Positions 12,014-24,310 are shown, counted from the stretch's first letter. The stretch: DNA of 64,000 nt from Arachnopeziza araneosa (GCA_003988855.1 QYAI01000088.1:106061-170060); one strand, 5' to 3'. Numbers and translations: made by a program. The notes: generated by a model from the sequence alone, not told the origin.

Positions 12014-13594
12014 CTAATCCCAATACCTGATGCTGCCCTCCAACCCTGCAGTAGCAACTCTACTTCCTTCTTGCGGGTGCCACTTCACACACGTAACTGC
12101 CCCTTCTGCAGCCTTAAATTTATGCCACATCTTCCCAGTCTTCCAATCCCAAAAGCAGACGTATCCACCACTATCACCACTAGTAACAAACTGACCATCC
12201 GGACTACACTCGACATCAATGGCATAACCGGCGTTATTATGACCTTTGAAAACTTTCTTTCTATTCTGGCGGAATTTGTCATTCGCGCCATATACAAAGA
12301 TATTGTTGTCGGAAGATTGATAGGCCACGTATTTCTGACTTGGGTGCAGAGAAGCTCGCACAAGAGGGTACATGTGTGGTTCTGCAATGTATTTGATGGG
12401 GACGGGGATATTGTAGTCCCATGCTCTAAGGGACTTGTCATCGGAAGTGGTCATAAACCGGCGATTCTCATCGACGAAAGTGATAGTGTTTACAGCTGCT
12501 AAATGATGGTCGTATTCCTGCACGATCTCGCGCGTGCGAGTGTCGAATTGGATGATCTTCTTGTCGGACATGCCGGCCAGGAACTCGTTGCTGTGCTCTG
12601 GGTCGGGATTGAAGCGGATGACGTGTGGTGTTTTGCCTGTGGTAAAGCGGTTGACACATTGGCCAGTCTCTGTATTCCAGAGTTTGATCATACGGTCGTA
12701 ACTCGCGCTCAGGAATTGCGTGCCAGAGGTATTGAAAGTGATATCCGACAGTGCTTTCGAGTGTCCAGAATAAGTTCTCAAAAGTTCCCGTTGATGATAA
12801 ACGTCCCAAATCTTAACTGTCATATCCGCACTCCCAGAAAGCAGTAGATGCCCACTTCCAGGAAAGAACCTCAAGCCAATAACTGGCTTCGCATGTCCTT
12901 TCCAGGTATGAATCATCTTCTTCGGAACGTAATTCTTCGTACTTCCAGCCTCCTTCTTCAAATCCACGTCTAAGTCCTGCGGAATATGCATATATGTTCG
13001 TCCTTGATAGTCGTACTCTTCGCTCCCCTCAAACACCGTGGTCTCGTCCCCAAGTTCCTCGGCCTCTTTCCGCTTCGCGATCGCCTGCGGTAATGCTGGA
13101 ACAACGGTTCCACTATCCACAACCTCCTCCTCATCAGTAACTTCCTCGTATTCTTCTCCACTCCCTAACTCGTCACCCTCCTCCACCTCCGCGTACTGCA
13201 CACTCTTATACTTCGCCCAAGGACCGACATACGAGCCTTCCCCCTCCACAATCGTTGCGTCTCCCTTCTTCTGCCTCTTGTTTCTTATTCTCGCGCTCTC
13301 CGCTTTGTGTGCATCACCTCCCATATACTCTCTTCCAGGGCCTCTTTGTACCGCGCGATGTTGCGTTCTAAACGAGTGTTCCGAGATGTACGTCTCTTCT
13401 GCGTAGCCCGTAAGGACATTCTTGCGTTTTAAAGAGTTGACTTCGTCTTTGAAGGGGTTGGCAGGTCCCTGGTGCATTTGCGATAGGTCTTCCTCGGTGT
13501 AGGGGACGACGGCGTGGTCAGCGCCTGCTTGCTGGCGAATTATCATGGCGTTTTGTGGTGCCATGTTAGGCGGGTATTCCCCAAAGTCCGCCAT
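12014..13594 (-). CDS. PRP17: Pre-mRNA splicing factor PRP17/CDC40, WD40 protein
   Basis: An intronless frame of 526 residues from the ATG at 13594 (MADFGEYPPNMAPQNA). The next in-frame ATG upstream (13717) adds 41 residues that do not fit the family. The N-terminal half is charged and includes GPANPFKDEV, GYAEETYISEHSFRTQHR, RNKRQKKGDA and GPWAKYK, blocks shared by CDC40/PRP17 from fungi to humans. The C-terminal half is a seven-bladed WD40 propeller starting at MIHTWKGHAKPVIGLRFFP, with repeated GH...D...WD units (LLLSGSADMTVKIWD, FLSASYDRMIKLWN, FVTSGDSGGYVCFWD). Known role: step-two splicing factor associated with the spliceosome, with a cell-cycle effect in yeast. Length is between yeast (455) and human (579). 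It is a housekeeping gene and looks intact. Confidence 0.95.
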   Translation of the reverse strand: MADFGEYPPNMAPQNAMIIRQQAGADHAVVPYTEEDLSQMHQGPANPFKDEVNSLKRKNVLTGYAEETYISEHSFRTQHRAVQRGPGREYMGGDAHKAESARIRNKRQKKGDATIVEGEGSYVGPWAKYKSVQYAEVEEGDELGSGEEYEEVTDEEEVVDSGTVVPALPQAIAKRKEAEELGDETTVFEGSEEYDYQGRTYMHIPQDLDVDLKKEAGSTKNYVPKKMIHTWKGHAKPVIGLRFFPGSGHLLLSGSADMTVKIWDVYHQRELLRTYSGHSKALSDITFNTSGTQFLSASYDRMIKLWNTETGQCVNRFTTGKTPHVIRFNPDPEHSNEFLAGMSDKKIIQFDTRTREIVQEYDHHLAAVNTITFVDENRRFMTTSDDKSLRAWDYNIPVPIKYIAEPHMYPLVRASLHPSQKYVAYQSSDNNIFVYGANDKFRQNRKKVFKGHNNAGYAIDVECSPDGQFVTSGDSGGYVCFWDWKTGKMWHKFKAAEGAVTCVKWHPQEGSRVATAGLEGSIRYWD

Positions 13595-14335
13595 TTTAAA
13601 ACCTCTAGGTGTTCCTAAACAGTGATATGTTGGAGATGGTCTGGCGAAGAAAAGCGCCAAAGCTGGCCGGGCGTTCTGCGTAATCCAAGATAATTTCTTG
13701 GAGGTTGAAAGTGCCAATGATCCCAGCTAAGCTTAATTTCAGCCAAGGTAGTCTCACGTGATTTGAATTCAAAATTTTGATTTGGGACTGCACGCAGTAT
13801 GTGCCAAGTCTTTGACTATTTACTGAATACCCAACAAAGGATAAAAATATCAAGATTGAAGGTCCTTCAAAAATGAACACTGAAGAAGGGCTACCATCCT
13901 TGCCTTCTGCGAATCAATGCTACATTCACCTTTCAAGTGCGAAAGCTTGAAGTTGCGAGCATTCATTTACAAACCACTGAATGGTAGACATTGAAATGGA
14001 TCAAAATTGTAATCAGAACATTCCCATTATACTCATAGTCTCTCATATCAGTTCCTCATGAAAAGCATGCTTGCTATAACCATCCAGCAAGTCAAGGTGT
14101 CTATCCATGCAGGAGCTTGAGTCCAACCAAAGTCCCTAAGCCTCACTCCAGAAAAAAGCTCCGCTATCGTGTCTAGTCGTTCAAGATTCAACTCTGCAAT
14201 CCTCCCAATGCTTCTCCAGCTCTCGTCGCCTCCTTCCAATCACTATACAAATCGCCTATCTGAAGGCCAAGGTCTGACATACGCCACCTCTTCTATGAAT
14301 TATCCCAGATGTTTATTTTCGGCCTTGGAACGAAG
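13595..14335. other. Intergenic region PRP17 - ERV14
   Basis: Promoter side of PRP17 and 3' side of ERV14. It contains a CACGTGA site near 13755. No further gene was recognised. Confidence 0.5.
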
Positions 14336-15029
14336 TCAATGAGCTTCGTCCCGGATCAGAGCCACTATCATCGAATAGAGATAGAAAAAGAACATGACGA
14401 GGTGAAAGCCTAATTTGATAAACGATTCCTGCGGCATATAGATTAGCCCCACTTTTTGGTTCGAAGGCATCCATGAGCCCAGTAAAGATGGGGGATCAGC
14501 TGCACGTACCTTCTTGTGCACATTCAGTTTCCTAAAGATTTCCGTTGCGTCCAAAAGATGCGAGTTGTTCATGATCCTGTATCGTATTAGCCATTTTGTT
14601 CCATAGGAGACTCTCACGCCCCAAGGAAAAGCTCGGAACAGCTCCTAAGCCAGCAGGAAGACGCACTTATTAACGTTGAATGCCACTAATGGCAGATTCA
14701 ACAACAGCGCGATCCAATATCCATTGATAAGGAAGAGAAATGTCAGGAAGCCATGGACGGCGGCTTCAGGAATAATGTAGGTGTTCAAGCGGTTGCAAAG
14801 ATCGATGGGGTTGATGTAGTCACTATTTTGTCCCTGTTAGCTGTATTCAAGGAACTGTGCGCTGCAAGAATGGGAGCAGGCCGGAAGCTGGTAAAAGAAA
14901 AGTCGATAGGAGGTGCGAAGCATACCATTCCAGATCACTGTACATAATGGTAAAGAAAACCTGTAGGAACAAGTTGACGGCATTAATCAGTACCGCCAAC
15001 AGGTACAACCAAGCCTCTCCGGACATCAT
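14336..15029 (-). CDS. ERV14: ERV14/cornichon ER-vesicle cargo receptor
   Basis: Four exons: 14926..15029, 14667..14822, 14510..14576, 14336..14428, with introns of 103, 90 and 81 nt, give 139 residues (138 if the second Met is used; yeast Erv14 is 138). The protein is the cornichon transmembrane cargo adaptor that loads membrane proteins into COPII vesicles leaving the ER. Signature segments are EAWLYLLAVLINAVNLFLQV, TIMYSDLECDYINPIDLCNR, IPEAAVHGFLTFLFLINGYW, NLPLVAFNVNK, HLLDATEIFRKLNVHKKESF and LGFHLVMFFFYLYSMIVALI. One intron uses a GTGCGT donor. Three hydrophobic helices are present. It is convergent-side neighbour to MetAP1, with no functional link implied. It looks complete. Confidence 0.93.
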
Positions 15030-15582
15030 GATTGCGGTTCTTTTTTTCTCCTGTGTATGTCCTTCTAGTATTTCTGGCCTACGCTCCTCCGCAGGGTGTT
15101 ACTTTGTTTTTCAGTCGAGTTTGCTTTCGCGGTTGGTAAAGGTTCGAGTCTCTTTTGGAGGAAGGGTTTTTGCGGATGCGGTTGAGGGATCGAAGGATGA
15201 TCACGGTTGCCACTGACGTAGTGTGAAGACGCGAAGTACTCGTCGCGGCTATAGTTAAGTCGCAGCAGAGATGTCGGGGACTCGGGTTGGGATAGGGAGA
15301 AGGCGAGAAAGAATACGTTGCGCCGAAGTTGGAAGTGTGAGGCTGGCTGGTTGCGTTGGAGGTGGAGCTGTTTTCGTTGGAAATCCCCATCTGCAAGCTG
15401 GGGCATGTGTGTGTCATGATTGGGTCGCTTACCGGCAGGGGTGCAGCTATCGTGGAGCTTTCAAGACAGAGGCAACACATCACATGCAGGCTTCACTCGA
15501 GGACACGGTATTGAGATTTACGTTAGGGGCAACGATTGTACTTGTGACATTTGTTTTAATTTCATTCAAGGGTATTTTCTGC
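15030..15582. other. ERV14 promoter / MetAP1 3' region
   Basis: Open frames occur on both strands through 15060-15490, but they overlap each other and lack motifs. The region is best read as promoter of ERV14 and 3' flank of MetAP1. Confidence 0.5.
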
Positions 15583-16988
15583 CTAACTTGCAACCTTCAC
15601 ACCATTCGTGGCCTCAACAACCGGCATTGGGATTGGGCCACCCGGAGAATTTGGGAATCGAGCTGTTAGTATCTCTACTCCGTCCTTTGTCACCAAGAGG
15701 GTATGTTCTGTATTCTGTTAGTACGATCAGAGACGGCTTCCCGAGGCAGCGTACCAAATTGAGCCGTCTTCTTGCCATCCCGAGTAACACTCGTCCAATC
15801 ATCTGGCCAGGTTTTATCCTGATGCGCTCCCAAAGCTATCATAGGTTCGATCGTAAAGCACATTCCTTCTTTCGCCGCGCCTACAGCCTTATTCTTCGCA
15901 TAATGCGGGATGTTTGGCGAGCAGTGAAACAAGCTATTGATACCATGCCCACAATATGCCTTGATCACGCTACAGCCTTTCGACTTAGCATGCTTTTCTA
16001 TAACATTTCCATAATCACGAAAGAGTGCTCCTGGCTTGACGAGTTTGATCGCTTCATTAAGACACTCTCGAGATGCCTCAACTACTCGTACGGCTTCTGG
16101 GTCTTGCTTTGCTTTCTCACCAACATAATATGTCTCGTTCAAATCACCATGGTAGCCTCCGTGGTACAATGTCACATCGATATTAAGAATATCGCCGTCG
16201 AGTAGAACGCGCTGATCAGGAATTCCATGGCAGATAACTTCGTTTGGAGATGTGCAGACCGATTTCGGAAAATGGTTATAGTTTAGCGGTGAGGGGTACG
16301 ACTACTCCTGTCAGCACTGCCAATATACTTAACATTAGTACCTACCTCTCTCTCTAAACACGCTTTGTGCACAATCTCGTCGATATAATCCGTTGTGACT
16401 CCAGGCTTCAGTGCCGCAGCAGCAATGTCCAGAACTTCTCGCGCCAGTCTACAGACCTTTCTCATACCGTCTTGTCCAGCTTTATCTAGAATCTCAATCC
16501 TATTCCTCCCCGGGAAGTTATATTCGCTATGCGGGATACCATCTTTCCAATAATCTGGATGCTTTATGCTCTTCGGTACTTCTCTTCTCGGTGATAGCGG
16601 GTAGACAGGTCGGAGGGGGCCAGTATAGGCAAAGGTAGGGAAGGGATTGTAGAGGCCAGTGTCTGGATCTGGTTCAGAGACCACTTTTGGGGTTATGAAA
16701 TTACTGAGAAAGTTACCCTGAGATTTGTGTAGGGCTTTATGTGTGCTCTGCCTCGGGATTAGCTTGTGTACCAGTGCGCCGTTTGTTGGACAGATTGATC
16801 CCCAGGATACGAGTTGATGCAAAGGGAGTAGAAGAGTGCAAGCATACCCAATTTCTCTTGAAACAATCTTGCGAGCAGAAGAAGCTGTCTTTTACGCCCA
16901 GCTTCAAACATGTAGGACATTGCAGAGTACCGGCATCGTTCTCGCAATCTGCGCCGCTGCATTTGCGATTCTCAGTCACGTCACCCAT
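15583..16988 (-). CDS. Methionine aminopeptidase type 1, with N-terminal zinc finger
   Basis: Four exons: 16848..16988, 16346..16747, 15755..16301, 15583..15707, with introns of 100, 44 and 47 nt, give 404 residues. It removes the initiator methionine from nascent proteins at the ribosome. The N-terminus has the paired Cys finger of eukaryotic MetAP1 (CSGADC...LQCPTC...FFCSQDCFKRNW). The catalytic pita-bread domain starts near KSIKHPDYW. Metal ligands are visible: Asp in ILNIDVTLY, Asp in GGYHGDLNETY, His in YCGHGINSLFHC, Glu in FTIEPMIAL and Glu in VTKDGVEILTARF. PSPLNYNHFPKSVCTSPNEV is the usual conserved block. It is complete and intact. The ATG at 16988 begins a family-typical MGDV. Confidence 0.95.
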
Positions 16989-17297
16989 GGTGAAGGGTGG
17001 GATAGGTATCGCGAATCAGGGTACAGAAGATTCGAGTGAACTATTGTCTTGAAAGTGCGACGCAAATGGAGGGGCAAAGGTCTGTGGCAGAACTTTTGTC
17101 AGCCGCGTGAGGTGAAGGGCGCAGAGAGATCCTGGTTTGGAAAAGTTGGAGGGGTGTCTTTAGGGGGGCCCTTTCCTTTTTCGGTTCTAGCCGAGAGACC
17201 TTGAAAGAACTCCGGATTTATAACCATCATGAATCTTCAAGCTTTCTCGCCTCATTTTAGATAATTATTTAGGCTCTTCGATCTACTGATCTTTAGA
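16989..17297. promoter_or_regulatory. Bidirectional promoter MetAP1 / KMO
   Basis: 309 bp separates two divergent starts (16988 minus, 17298 plus). No gene fits. The interval is assumed to hold both promoters. Confidence 0.5.
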
Positions 17298-19174
17298 ATG
17301 TCCGAACCTTTGAAAAGACAAAAGACCGTAATCATCGGTGCCGGTCCTGTTGGCGCTTTGGCAGCTCTCTACGCTGCTCAAAGAGGACATGATGTGGAGG
17401 TCTATGAGTTGAGAGGAGGCAAGTCCGATTACAATTCCTGTTTCATGCCCTTCAACGTTTTCCTACCACAATAGGCTGTCTCGGAGCATTTCCATTTCTT
17501 TATTCTCTATTGAAGCAAGATCTTGACTTCCTGAATTTCAAAGCGGGAAATTTATCCTTTGCTCTGTTCTCCTTTTGTCCGGTCACGCGACCAAGTTCTC
17601 AAAGGGCTCTTCTGGCAATTGAAGTCAAGTATGTCACTGCGGCATTTTGTTTCGATGGCTAACATTTACTTCATCTGAAGTGCTATTGAGTATTTGATTG
17701 GTCAAATCTCCTTTCAATAAAGTCTATGAAGCCAATGCATAAAACCTAACTCTCTATCCACAGATCTCCGAGACCCCTCGACAACCCCTTTAAACTTCAC
17801 CAGATCCATCAACCTAGCTCTTTCAGAGCGAGGTATTAATGCTATCAAACACTCTGGCCGCCCTGCACTTCTAGATGCTGTTTTCAGCGAGACAATTCCT
17901 ATGAGAGGACGTATGATCCACGGCAAAGACAAATCTGGAGACTTCTATCAGCAAGCTCAAGATTATGATATCCACGGAAGAGTATTTCGGACTAAGTCGC
18001 ATCTTTATTACAACTGACTCTCTTCTAGACCCTCTTCGCAGTTGATCGTGGTGACCTCAACCGCAAACTTTTAGATGAGCTCGAGTCGCTACCCAATGTC
18101 AACTTCTTCTTTAACCACAAACTCACCGGCGCTGACTTTAAGAACCATAAAGCCTGGCTCGAGAATACCACTTCGCCGCTGACTAACTCACCGTCAGCTC
18201 GGCACCAGGAGATAGAAATTTCTTTCGACCTGCTCATTGGCTGTGATGGGGCTCATTCTGCAGCCAGATACCACATGATGAAGTATGCTCGCATGGACTA
18301 TAAACAGGAATATATCGACACGCTTTGGTGCGAGTTCAGTATTCCTGCTTCGTCAAGCAGGAAACCAGAGCTTCCCTCAGATCATCGGTTCCGGATTTCT
18401 CCCAACCACCTGCATATCTGGCCTGGGAAAGATTTCATGTTTATCGCCATCCCCTCTTTCGATGGTTCCTTCACCTGTACGCTGTTTATGCCTTCTTCTC
18501 ACTTTGTTAGACTCTCAGCCGATCCAAAATCTCTCCCTTCCTTTTTCCAAACATACTTTCCTGGCGTCTGTCCACAGCTCATCACCGAAGCCGCACTCAT
18601 CGACTCCTTCATTCAGAATCCACATCTACCATTGATCAGCATAACTTGTTCACCTTATCACTATGCCGACAGCGCCGTTGTACTTGGTGATGCAGCCCAC
18701 GCCATGGTTCCCTTCTACGGTCAAGGCATGAATGCTGGTCTTGAAGATGTGCGCGTTCTCTTCTCCGTCTTAGATGGACACGTTACTTCTGGTTCTCCAT
18801 CGGCGGAAGCAAGGGCAGCAGCTCTCCAGGCCTACTCCATACTCCGCACACCAGACGCGCATGCCATCAACGCCCTTGCTCTACAGAACTATACCGAGAT
18901 GCGGTCCTCTGTCACCTCCCCCATCTATCTAGCACGAAAGTGGCTCGAGGAGAAACTCAACGTTTTGGTACCGAGTCTAGGATGGAGCACCAAGTACTCG
19001 AGAGTGAGTTTTGGGAATGAGAGATACTCTGAGGTGGTGAGGGTGTCGGAGAGGCAGGGGAAGGTGCTGGGCTGGGCGGTGTCTGGAGTAGGAGTGGGTG
19101 CGCTGGTGGGAGCTGTACGTTTAGGTTTGAAGCTGAGGGGTAATCTGGGAAGAGGGTTTTGGGGACGAAGATGA
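17298..19174 (+). CDS. BNA4: Kynurenine 3-monooxygenase
   Basis: Three exons, 17298..17418, 17764..17981, 18029..19174, give 494 residues. The enzyme is an FAD/NADPH hydroxylase that converts L-kynurenine to 3-hydroxykynurenine in de novo NAD synthesis, on the outer mitochondrial membrane. Visible motifs are the Rossmann GxGxxG (VIIGAGPVGALAAL, residues ~11-22), then DLRDPS, SINLALSERG, AVDRGDLNRKLL, LLIGCDGAHSAA and the FAD-ribityl block VVLGDAAHAMVPFYGQGMNA. A C-terminal hydrophobic segment (WAVSGVGVGALVGAV) fits the membrane anchor. Intron 1 is unusual: 345 nt and starting GCAAGT instead of GT; the next intron is a normal 47 nt. The splice is needed to join VEVYELRG to DLRDPS, so I regard it as a GC-AG intron. 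Confidence 0.93.
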
Positions 19175-20601
19175 GAGGGTGGTGTGGCATGGTGTGGTTG
19201 CAGTTGAGGATGCCGACCGAGATGGATGCACGACCCCTATTTCATGATCAAGAAGTTTATAGAGTGTCTAGATGTCGGTAATGACATGCAGTGCAATTAT
19301 CCGCCTGGTTCTATCGTGCGTAACTCCTGGCTGGTGGTCGGCCATCACGTGCCGCCGCCACCTGACAGAATTTGGTGGCTTGCTGCAGGCCTGACCGTCG
19401 AGCGATTTCTCAGTTACAAGTCCCGAAGTGGAGATTGAGCTCCGGTGTGATTACAAGAATTGGCGACAGCATCGTGAAGGACAAGTGCCAACATCGAGTG
19501 GTGATAGGAGGTCGTTGAAATTAAAGATGGTGCTGGCTCGCCGGGATGCAATCTCTTCGCCTGTGCTCGCTTCTTCTTCCTTTCTTTTTTCCTCCCCACC
19601 CATCGAATGAAACACGCTGGAAACGTCTCCTCCATCCTCCTGTTATCACAACGACGAAAACAAGATCCCTCGATCGGGGCATCCAGATGATACCCCATCG
19701 CCTTCTCTGGAAGGTCGCAATGTCCTTTTGAGCAGGGCAGTACCTCCCTCAGCCTATCAACTGAGTAACGTTGCAATAACACTTCTAGCCATGAAATCAG
19801 ATGATCGGGAGACAAACACAACGGCACCGTCAATCCATCCGAGATGATAGTGCGGTGTCTTGCGATCGGCATGTGGTGGCACGACGCCCATTCCGATGTA
19901 TGGAGAAGCGTCGATTGTGCGATGGTGGGACGCGTCGTTCGGTGGCTACGCTGCGCGGGAATGTCACACTGGGCACGCTGGCCATACGCCGCCTCATGAG
20001 GCTTTTCGCTTCGAAAGTTCGAAACATCGGCCCTTGCATCATCCTCGCCAGGTCCATTCGGTATGGGGAAAGTGGCGCGTGGTGCCGAGCCATCCCTTGG
20101 CCTCCCACGAAATGAAAAGGCCATCTTCACCCTACCACTGGATACCAAGGACCAGGTACGGACATGATGAAAAGATTAGTCCAGAAAACCATCGAGAGGC
20201 CGTCCTACAGATGGAGTAGTTGAGGTTACCTCATGGTACGTACCGTGCGTATGAGGTGTCTTGCATGCACCATTCCAGGCGCTTGAAGGGGACGTAACGA
20301 CCTTGAGCTTAGTCCCAACCGGTCTTGAAGAATGAAATATATTGGCATGACATAAGACATCCAAAAGAGCCTCTCACTGGCTCCATGTCTCAAAGTTTCC
20401 GTCAGAGCTTTTCAATTAGACCGGCGTCATTTTTGGGGTAGTCCCATCCCTTTGATATAAAGTCGAGCCTCGCCCTGAACTGGAGGCTCCATTATTCACG
20501 CCAACCTTCCCGGACTCATCCTTTCGTTTTCAACCCACTGCACTTTCACCACAATCATTTCTGTACATTCTTTCACCACTTTCTTTCCACTTCATTTCGC
20601 C
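19175..20601. other. Long intergenic region upstream of chitinase
   Basis: 1.4 kb without a supported gene. A 244-codon minus frame (19414..20148) has no domain, and overlaps plus-strand frames of similar length. A TATA-like GATATAAAG at about 20452 and the long CT-rich leader before 20602 fit the chitinase promoter. Confidence 0.55.
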
Positions 20602-22052
20602 ATGTTGTCAACGTCTTTCCTTTCCTTGATAGGCGGCCTCCTTGCATCCATGCCAGTAGCATATGCTGGCTTCAGTTCATCTGCCAACAACGTTGCCGTG
20701 TACTGGGGACAAAATTCGTATGGCCAAGGGTCTGGAACTCTTGGTCAACAGAGATTGTCTTACTACTGTGCAAGTAAGTCTATCTCATACCTCAAAGATG
20801 ATCATCTACTAAACACTCTCTAGGTACTGAACTTAACGTAATTGCCCTCCATGCCTCAAAATTTACGCTGCTAAACATTTTCACAGATCATCCCACTTGC
20901 TTTCCTTGTTTCCATAGCCAATCCAACCATAAACTTTGCAAGCTCCACAAATGCCTGCACTGCTATTTCTGGCTCGTCTTTAGTCTACTGCTCCGAGCTC
21001 GAGTAAGTTGAGGCATCTTGAGCAACCGGTACAAACTAATGTTACCCAGAGCCGATATCGCAGCATGTCAATCCACATATGGAAAGACAATTCTCCTCTC
21101 AGTCGGAGGAGCCACTTACAGTGAAGGTGGCTTTACCTCGTCTGCAGCTGCAATTAGTGCTGCTAACAACCTCTGGTCTATCTTTGGTCCCAACACCGGT
21201 TCATCTCCCCGCCCATTCGGAAATTCCGTCATTGACGGCTTCGACTTTGACTTTGAAAGTTCAGTCTCGAATATGATTCCATTCGGACAACAGCTCCGTT
21301 CTCTCATGACCGCCTCAAGTGCATCTACAGGAAAGGAATATTACCTGACTGCTGCACCACAATGCCCCTATCCTGATGCCGCTGATGGACCTATGCTTGC
21401 TGGTCAAGTTTACTTCGATGCTATCTTCGTGCAATTCTATAACAACTACTGCGGTGTCCAATCTTACGTCGGTGGCTCCACCACACAAAACAACTTCAAC
21501 TTCGCCACATGGGATAACTGGGCCAAGACTGTAAGCACCCTTCCTCGCCACCTCATCAAGTCTAACATAGTATAGAGCTCCCTAAACCCCAATGTGAAGA
21601 TCCTCCTCGGTGTCCCCGGCGCTTCGACTGCTGCTGGCTCCGGTTATGTCTCTGCCGGCTCCCTTGCTGACACCATTACCTACTCTAAAACCTTCTCCTC
21701 ATTCGGTGGTGTCATGATCTGGGATGCTACCCAGGTCTACGCCAATGGCGGTTTCCTCGACGGCATTTCCAGCGCCCTCGGTGGTGTCGCTACTGGTTCC
21801 GGTTCCGGTACTAAAGAAGTTCCTCCTCCTCCTCCTCCTCCAAGCCCTACTGCTCCTGCTGCCACCACTTTAGCTACCGTTGTAGTTCCATCTAACCCTG
21901 CTCCCCCTACGCCTCCTCCCGTCAGTGGGGGTGGTTCAGGTACCGTCGCTCAGTGGAATCAGTGTGGTGGTCAGGGATGGAATGGTGGAACCGTCTGCTT
22001 GTCTGGCTTCACTTGCAAGTACTACAGTGTTTGGTACTCCATGTGTGTTTAA
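20602..22052 (+). CDS. Secreted GH18 (class III) chitinase with C-terminal CBM1
   Basis: Five exons: 20602..20773, 20824..20837 (14-nt micro-exon), 20887..21002, 21050..21530, 21576..22052, give 419 residues. It hydrolyses chitin, in the wall or in fungal/insect material outside the cell. A signal peptide (residues 1-22, cut after VAYA) is followed by the barrel start VAVYWGQNSYGQG. The catalytic DxxDxDxE motif is DGFDFDFE, with Glu170 as acid. Later barrel strands include KEYYLTAAPQCPYPD and VKILLGVPGA. A linker of Pro runs and Ser/Thr/Pro follows, then a CBM1 (about 385-419; WNQCGGQGW...CKYYSVWYSMCV) with the usual cysteines and flat aromatic face. All catalytic features are intact. CBM1 on a chitinase suggests targeting to chitin or cellulose. 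Confidence 0.94.
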
Positions 22053-23830
22053 GTCTCGGGTGGAGTTGAGTGCCTTACGGCTAGCGTTTTCGTTTCTTTG
22101 TGAATATTCATCTCGTAGCTTTTGTGTTGGGTTCAGGGGAGGCACTCTGTTGGAATAAAACTATCATCTTGATTGACTATCCTATCATATCCTATTATCC
22201 TTATTCGGCTGTAATGTGTATGCATCACCTACCCTTAGTCCCGAAACGCTGACTGGCCATGGTTTTTGTAAAATCCAAAATTTCCAACCAGCCTCAAAGT
22301 CCAGCTTAGGAGGGAGGAGAGATTCCATCCGACCTGCAAAGCACGACTCCTCCCTCATCCAGTATTCCGTAAAATCCTTCTCGTAATTTTCTTCTCCCAC
22401 ACTTCATACTCCCACTTCCCCTCCTCCATATTCAATCATTGAGCTTTACTCCCTCATCCAGCTTTCCGTAAAATCTTCCTCATGCCTTCTCCTTCCCATA
22501 CTTCACACTCCTTCTCCTACTCCCTGTCCTCATCTACGATAATAGTAGTTATACTCCCTCATCCCTCCTCGTCAACGTATCTCCGCATGTATCGTATTCA
22601 TACCATGTCCGTGGTCAGGGAGCGCTCCAACAAGAGCCGGGAAGAGCTGCGAACGCATATCTGTGATAAACGGTAGAGATGTGACGGCTCGGGTGCGGAG
22701 CGGAGGCGGAAACGGAGGGTGGTGAGAGCAACTGAGATTTGGTTCGATTGGATTGGATTGGATTGGATAGTGGATTTGGTTTATTGGGTAATTCTGTTTT
22801 CCTGTGCATTACCTGTTTAAGTTTAGCGCTTCTATTTTAAGGAGGGCCTCGCTTATCATGGCGCTGCTTTTGACTCCAGCTATTCAGTTCGTCTTAACGC
22901 CTTAGAGTGCCCGACTTGGTCGGACCCGGTCAGATCTACCTCTATTTCCTTTGAAACAATAGGGTAACGGTGTATCCATGGGAAATACGAAGTTAAATAC
23001 ATCGAGCGGTTCGTCACCTGCATCTGTTCTGCTTGATCCGAAAGCAGAAAACATGGCTCAATGAAAGATGGTAAGTGGAACTGACCGCGCCCTCTATTTA
23101 CTTGGGAATTAAGCATGCAGGAAAACACTTGATCTCTACAACATTGGTGCGCGTAATACATATGTTTTCCAAAATATTCGGAAGCGCGCGCGCGAGTCTC
23201 CCGTGGTTGGGGCGACGGTGGCTGTCGTTCTGGCAATCGAGCTATTGTGACTTCGTTAATGTGATGCTATACTGCTACTCGCCTAGCAAGTCCTAACACT
23301 TTACTAGTTCGAGAAGATTAGTTGCAATAGGATCATTTATCGCAAAAAAGACCTTCTCACGGATATAGAATACGAATACTCATCGCGAGTTCAATTTGGC
23401 ACTCAATGCGTGTACGGACTAATGTGTTTGGTCTCTACTTAATGGCTGCTATACGATAGGTGACGAAACCGAAGCTGTGGCGCGAATTCCTAAGAAGAAA
23501 AGTATTTTTGACATCGAGTCAAATGATCTCACGATTAAGTTTGCTTTGGGCATCCAAACTCGCTACAACATATCATTTTTCCATGTACTCATCTATCATG
23601 TATTGATGCTACTAATGCCATTTGCAAATTATTATTTTCTCAATTCAAATCCATTGCGCATCGGTAAAGACAGCCAGACATTTAACGTTGCAAGCGAGAG
23701 ACTGTTTTTCAACTCAAAACTTCGGACAACAAACGCCAGGTCATCTTGCTCAATCTTGACATCGCAACTACAGCTCTGAGAACAAACAGTCGAGATGTCG
23801 CTCCGTCTCGAGCTCGCGATTCACCACTTT
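22053..23830. other. Intergenic region with low-complexity tracts
   Basis: 1.8 kb without a supported gene, between the chitinase and the laccase relic. It holds a pyrimidine-rich tract with an internal duplication (listed separately), a GATTG microsatellite near 22746-22766, and a short (GC)n run near 23186-23193. Confidence 0.55.
22348..22512 (+). repeat. Imperfect direct duplication of a ~64-bp pyrimidine-rich unit
   Basis: Two copies, about 22348..22412 and 22448..22512. Each begins CTCCCTCATCCAG and continues TTCCGTAAAATC, then a CT-rich stretch ending in CACACTTCA/CATACTTCA. Copies differ at several positions. Confidence 0.7.
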
Positions 23831-24310
23831 CTAAACGCCGGAGTCATCCTGCACGATCCTGATATCGCCCCACCATGTCTCCTAGTTTTTGCAGACTCGC
23901 TGTGTCTTGAGAAAAGCGAGACTACCCGGAGGCCACATGGCGGCAGCCTCTTGCGGTCGCTCGAGTATCTGCAAGTCCAAGCCAGCTCCGGCGTGAGAGG
24001 CGATGTGGCAATGCATGAGCCAACTGCCAGGGTTGTCGGTCTTGAAGGCGATAACGACGTATGTGCCGGAGTGGGGCATGATGACATCTCGTCTGGGCGG
24101 GTTATCGCAGCGAAATTTCTTGTTATCGGGGTATGTACTCTTGATATCGTCTGGGCTGAAGCGCTTGTCGGATTGGTAGACAACGGCAAAGTCGTGGCCG
24201 TGGAGATGAATCTGGGGATAGGTGAGCGGTTGCGAGCACTAGGATGGTTGACTGCGGGGATGGATGACTTACGGGATGGCCGTCGGCGCTGACGATGACG
24301 ATATATGCCT

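Noticed and set aside
15065..15483. Overlapping frames of 113-134 codons upstream of ERV14
   Set aside because: They overlap in two frames on the same strand plus one on the other, and show no motif.
19414..20148. 244-codon minus-strand open frame
   Set aside because: No domain, signal or membrane pattern; long frames on the opposite strand overlap it, and it lies in the chitinase promoter region.
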